A DNA stretch of 45,974 nt from Mesorhizobium sp. LSHC420B00. Lineage in GTDB: Bacteria > Pseudomonadota > Alphaproteobacteria > Rhizobiales > Rhizobiaceae. The notes under the pieces are model-generated. The model searched no databases. It had not been told where the DNA came from and saw only the letters and a list, made by a program, of their open reading frames with translations. Position numbers and translations under genes: made by a program. The DNA is taken from contig NZ_AYVY01000004.1 in the NCBI RefSeq assembly GCF_000503055.1, positions 218,350 to 264,323 on the forward strand, read 5' to 3'. This document shows, piece after piece, positions 43,211-45,974 of this stretch (positions within the stretch are counted from its first letter, which is position 1; the number at the start of each line of letters is the position of its first letter).

Positions 43211-43347
43211 TCGTAGTCGATCCGCCTGGCCGGCGCGCATTGCCGAACGGCTGGCGTCGCGAATCTCCGGCCGGAGCAGGCCGCGCGCGGCGAGGTCTGG
43301 CCGTTCGACCAGTGGTCAGGGCATCCAGGGCCGGCGCGCCGATGTAA
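43211..43347 (+). pseudogene. Decayed duplicate of the aglR 3' end
   Basis: This stretch aligns with aglR 41514-41649: gtcgatccgcctggccggcg is identical, followed by gccgaacggctggcg, cgcggcgaggtctggccg and ggtcaggg, with substitutions between. Small deletions (two bases near 43237, others near 43270 and 43311) break the frame. No promoter or start codon is present. It covers only the last 45 or so codons, so it is a fragment rather than a gene that lost function in place. Confidence 0.85.
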
Positions 43348-43508
43348 AGGTCAAAACTCGATCACTCCCGGCGACCGAGTTCGACCCAGAGCGGCCGTCC
43401 GACCCTGCGAGCCCGATGACGCTGGCCAACCCTTAGCAGAAAACGGACTGAAGAATAGCCGCGCTGCAGCAGCAAAGGAGATCGATCGCTTCCCCAATAC
43501 CACAACCG

Positions 43509-43943
43509 CTATCGGAGTACCGAATCGGCCGGCTGAGCCGTCGTTATCGGATCGGCATGACGATGCACAATCTTCCACAGACCATCTTCTGGGCGAAAGA
43601 CGCTCGTCGCGCGTAACGCAAGAGGCGTGACATCGCTCCGACCGCCAACCTTGGACCTGAGCCGCTCCACTTCGACGATGTATGCCAGCTCAGACGTCAC
43701 ACACTTCGCTATGTTCTCGAAGCCGCTAGCGTCGCCGTCCCTGTAGTTCGATGCCGCCTGCTCCATCGTCTCAACGACCTGCTTCCATCCATGAGCGAAA
43801 GGGCCAAAGGGATTGCCCAGTGTTACATCGTCTCGTTGGGAAAAGAGCTTCTTCGCTGGCGCGGGGTTTCCTTTCATGAACTCATCCAGAGCCAGGTGGT
43901 ATTCTTCAACTGCTTGATCGAAGCCACTGGCGTCGAGGGACAC
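43509..43943 (-). CDS. SnoaL/DUF4440-like NTF2-fold protein
   Basis: Protein of 144 residues with an NTF2-like fold, as in SnoaL or DUF4440 proteins. The N-terminal helix is FDQAVEEYHLALDEFMKGNP, then PAPAKKLFSQRDDVTLGNPFGPFAHGW, and the C-terminal strands end in WKIVHRHADPITTAQPA. The likely start is GTG at 43943, with AGGGAGGATGAC right before it; an ATG inside that sequence is out of frame. The ligand or substrate is unknown. Alone between the aglR remnant and the protease gene. Confidence 0.85.
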   Translation of the reverse strand: MSLDASGFDQAVEEYHLALDEFMKGNPAPAKKLFSQRDDVTLGNPFGPFAHGWKQVVETMEQAASNYRDGDASGFENIAKCVTSELAYIVEVERLRSKVGGRSDVTPLALRATSVFRPEDGLWKIVHRHADPITTAQPADSVLR

Positions 43944-44127
43944 GTCATCCTCCCTGTCGTTTTTATTTCTGATCCGGACTGGCGACCACAGGTCTACATT
44001 CTGTGCGCCCGCAGCGGTGAAGCATTTTCCCTACGGCGGCGTAGTGCAGGTTGGCTTGGTCATTATAGCACGGCGTGAGACAAGTTTCGCGACAGCGTTA
44101 TGAGACGGCTCGGTTCAAACACGAGAC

Positions 44128-45585
44128 TTAGTCCTTGGCCGCCTCGGCCGCCTTGGTGTCCAGCAGCCCAAAGCCGAAATCATTGTCCCGCCCCTTGGGG
44201 CCGAGATCCTTTGCCGTGGCGGCCAGTGCTTTCTCGACCCAGTCGGCCGAACGGTCGGGCGCGGCATGCAACAGGTTGGCGACCGCGCCGGTCACGATCG
44301 CCGCTGCAAAGGACGTCCCGGTCACCACATCCGAGCCGGCGCCGCTTGGCGCCACCATCTCGACGCCGGGAGCGGAGATGAAGACGTAGGCGCCGCGATT
44401 GGCCTGCGGCATCAGCCCGTCCTTGGCATCGGTGGCCGTCACCGCGATCACGCCGTCGAAGGCGGCCGGATAACCATAGGGCGCCTTCGGCCCGTTATTG
44501 CCGGCGGCGGCGACCAGCACGATGCCGAGCGCGCGCGCATTGCGGCAGGCGATGCCGAGCAGGTCGTTCTTCGGGCCGACGAAGCTCATATTGATGATAC
44601 GGACATCCTGCTCCGCCGCCCAGTCGAGCGCCGAAAGGATGACGTCCATGGTCGACTTGCCGCCCTCGAAGGCGCGGGCGTGATAGATCCTGGCGCCCGG
44701 CGCCATGCCTTTGAACGCGCCGGTGCCGGCGATCAGTCCATCGACCGAAGTACCGTGGTCGCGTGCCTTGATCGGCACGTCGGGCATGGCATCGAACTGC
44801 TCGGCGATGACACCGGAGAGCGCGGGATTGCTGTCGTCGATGCCGGTGTCGATGACGCCGACGCGGACATTCTCGCCGCTGGCTTCCTTGGCGTCGAGCG
44901 CGATGCGCTCGAACGCATAATTGACGATGCTGGCCGCCTGCTGCAGCGAATAGACGTGGTTGGCCTCACGCCGCAAAGTGCGGCCGTCGGCGGCAAGCTG
45001 CGCCAGCACGACGCCGACTGGGCGGCCATCGGGAATGCCGAAGCGCACCAGCGTGTTGCCGAGCAGCCGCGACTGCCGCTGCGAGCGTATTTCGAGGCCG
45101 AACGAGGCGGCGATCTGCTGGACCGCGCCGGCATCGCCATTGACCGTGACCAGCACCTCGTCGGGCACGAAATCGCCGATCACGGCGCGCGGCGGCTCGG
45201 TTGCGACAAGATCGGTGGGTGCTACGATCGGACCGCCCGGCGCGGCCGCCGGTATTGCCGGCAGGCCCGAAGGCGGAGCGGTCGGCGGGGCCGCGGTATT
45301 GCCGGGAGGTATCGGCGCCTCGGTGACTAGGGTAGGATTGGGGAACAAGTCGACGATCAGCGCGGGAAGAAACACGGCACTCACCGTTGAAGCCTTAGCC
45401 GGCGTTTTGCCGCCGCTATCCTTCCCGTCGTCGCCGTCCTTGGCGCAGTCGGTGCCGGCGGCACTTGCCCGGTTCAGGCAGTCGATCTCCGCCTGGGTGA
45501 GGTTCGGGTCGTTGGTCTGCGCCATCGCGGACGTGGCGAAGATTGTCATCGCCGCCGTCAATCGAATGACCGCCTTAGCCGCCAT
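44128..45585 (-). CDS. Secreted S8 (subtilisin-like) serine protease
   Basis: Exported serine protease of 485 residues. Signal peptide MAAKAVIRLTAAMTIFATSAMA; a low-complexity linker with two cysteines (36 and 47) and many Pro/Ala (about 45-130); a prodomain-like part (FVPDEVLVTVNGDAGAVQQI to about 215); then the catalytic domain with Asp246 (VGVIDTGIDDSN), His277 (RDHGTSVDG), oxyanion Asn363 (VAAAGNNGPK) and Ser425 (TGTSFAAAIVTG). No autotransporter or sorting domain follows, so it should be free in the periplasm or outside. The ATG at 45585 overlaps the end of the upstream anti-sigma-like gene (45575), so the two are coupled. Confidence 0.93.
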   Translation of the reverse strand: MAAKAVIRLTAAMTIFATSAMAQTNDPNLTQAEIDCLNRASAAGTDCAKDGDDGKDSGGKTPAKASTVSAVFLPALIVDLFPNPTLVTEAPIPPGNTAAPPTAPPSGLPAIPAAAPGGPIVAPTDLVATEPPRAVIGDFVPDEVLVTVNGDAGAVQQIAASFGLEIRSQRQSRLLGNTLVRFGIPDGRPVGVVLAQLAADGRTLRREANHVYSLQQAASIVNYAFERIALDAKEASGENVRVGVIDTGIDDSNPALSGVIAEQFDAMPDVPIKARDHGTSVDGLIAGTGAFKGMAPGARIYHARAFEGGKSTMDVILSALDWAAEQDVRIINMSFVGPKNDLLGIACRNARALGIVLVAAAGNNGPKAPYGYPAAFDGVIAVTATDAKDGLMPQANRGAYVFISAPGVEMVAPSGAGSDVVTGTSFAAAIVTGAVANLLHAAPDRSADWVEKALAATAKDLGPKGRDNDFGFGLLDTKAAEAAKD

Positions 45586-45974
45586 CAGCCGGTTTCCTTC
45601 CCTCCAGGGCAGCTTCGGTGAAAGGCTGGGCGGCAATAAGGCCAAGCAGCTTCTGATAGTCGGCGGCGGTCTTGGCCGGAACGCCGAGGCGGAAGACACC
45701 GTCGGCGGTCGGCCCGCCGGCGATCTTCAACTGGTTCTGGTCGAGAAAAGCGACGATATCGGACAGCTTCGCATCCGGTTTGAACTTCACCAGTGCAAAC
45801 GGCATTTTGGCCAGATCGTCTGCCGATCCGGCAATCTTGAAGTCGCCACCTCTGCTGCCGGTCTGGACAAAGGATTGCGCGACGACCAGGGCCAGCAGCA
45901 CCGCGGCCGCGGCCCAGGCGACGCCGGTCGGCACCGCCATGAAGCGGCTCCAGGCCTGCGCCAGCCAGGGCGAC
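45575..45974 (-). CDS. Anti-sigma factor-like membrane protein, C-terminal part
   Basis: The frame runs past the right window edge, so only the last 130 or so residues are seen. They contain one membrane segment (MAVPTGVAWAAAAVLLALVV, preceded by SPWLAQAWSRF) and a periplasmic domain (FKIAGSADDLAKMPFALVKF, LDQNQLKIAGGPTADGVFRL, AALEGRKPADGG). This resembles the C-terminal half of the zinc-finger anti-sigma factors that rhizobia place beside a secreted S8 protease. The zinc finger and any ECF sigma gene would lie outside the window. It overlaps the protease start by 11 bp. The identity is inferred. Confidence 0.65.
   Translation of the reverse strand, partial: SPWLAQAWSRFMAVPTGVAWAAAAVLLALVVAQSFVQTGSRGGDFKIAGSADDLAKMPFALVKFKPDAKLSDIVAFLDQNQLKIAGGPTADGVFRLGVPAKTAADYQKLLGLIAAQPFTEAALEGRKPADGG

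Noticed and set aside
43791..44078. A 95-codon plus-strand frame
   Set aside because: Mostly antisense to the NTF2-like gene; no ribosome site or domain.

Overview
The window looks like chromosomal DNA of a Mesorhizobium-type alphaproteobacterium (Rhizobiales). The clues are high GC with strongly biased codon use, three tandem genes for the small DUF680 family (to my knowledge essentially a Mesorhizobium family), an alpha-glucoside cluster in the rhizobial order aglR / aglE-F-G-A-K, a carnitine cluster, and two kinds of palindromic intergenic repeats. No rRNA, tRNA, CRISPR array, transposase or phage gene was seen.

Layout. 1-8.9 kb holds small accessory units: aldo/keto reductase with a divergent LysR regulator, a cytochrome b561 (apparently frameshifted near its start) with a YceI protein, a Gfo/Idh/MocA oxidoreductase, a KstD-like flavoprotein, a GntR regulator divergent from a cupin with a perfect operator-like palindrome between them, a DUF899 protein and a small membrane protein. 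9.0-18.0 kb is an alpha/beta hydrolase followed by a minus-strand operon for carnitine and probably gamma-butyrobetaine use (BKACE cleavage enzyme, HD-domain protein, carnitine dehydrogenase, acyl-CoA dehydrogenase, NDP-forming acyl-CoA synthetase, CaiD-like hydratase), with the GlxA/CdhR-type regulator divergent at its head. 18.0-19.8 kb has a small conserved-looking protein, a methyltransferase and a divergent TetR regulator. 19.9-25.5 kb carries xylose isomerase and xylulokinase, separated by an NTF2-like gene and a large palindromic repeat, then a TPR protein and a LysE exporter. 25.7-32.4 kb holds a lipoprotein L,D-transpeptidase, an ABM monooxygenase, a PPi-type phosphofructokinase, an MBL hydrolase, a DegP/HtrA protease and a translationally coupled molybdopterin oxidoreductase/flavin reductase pair. 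32.8-33.7 kb is the DUF680 triplet, each copy ending in a strong GC hairpin. 33.7-41.6 kb is the agl system. 41.7-44.0 kb has a LysR/membrane-protein pair, a decayed second copy of the 3' end of aglR and an NTF2-like gene. 44.1 kb to the right edge is a secreted subtilase overlapping the tail of an anti-sigma-factor-like gene that runs off the window.

How the genes work together. The carnitine operon can be read as a route from gamma-butyrobetaine through crotonobetainyl-CoA and carnitinyl-CoA to L-carnitine, 3-dehydrocarnitine and, by the acetyl-CoA-dependent BKACE step, betainyl-CoA plus acetoacetate. No stand-alone thioesterase is visible, and an HD protein whose residues resemble the PhnZ/TmpB di-iron oxygenases sits in the middle. 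The agl genes import and hydrolyse alpha-glucosides; AglR probably represses through two AAAGCGCTTT-type operators. xylA and xylB feed the pentose phosphate pathway.

The observations most worth following are the HD protein in the carnitine operon, the degenerate aglR 3'-end duplication flanking a regulator/membrane cassette, the DUF680 triplet with its hairpins, two mutually exclusive hairpins ahead of xylB, a possible short RNA near 29.1 kb, and palindromic repeats whose arms differ in compensating ways.
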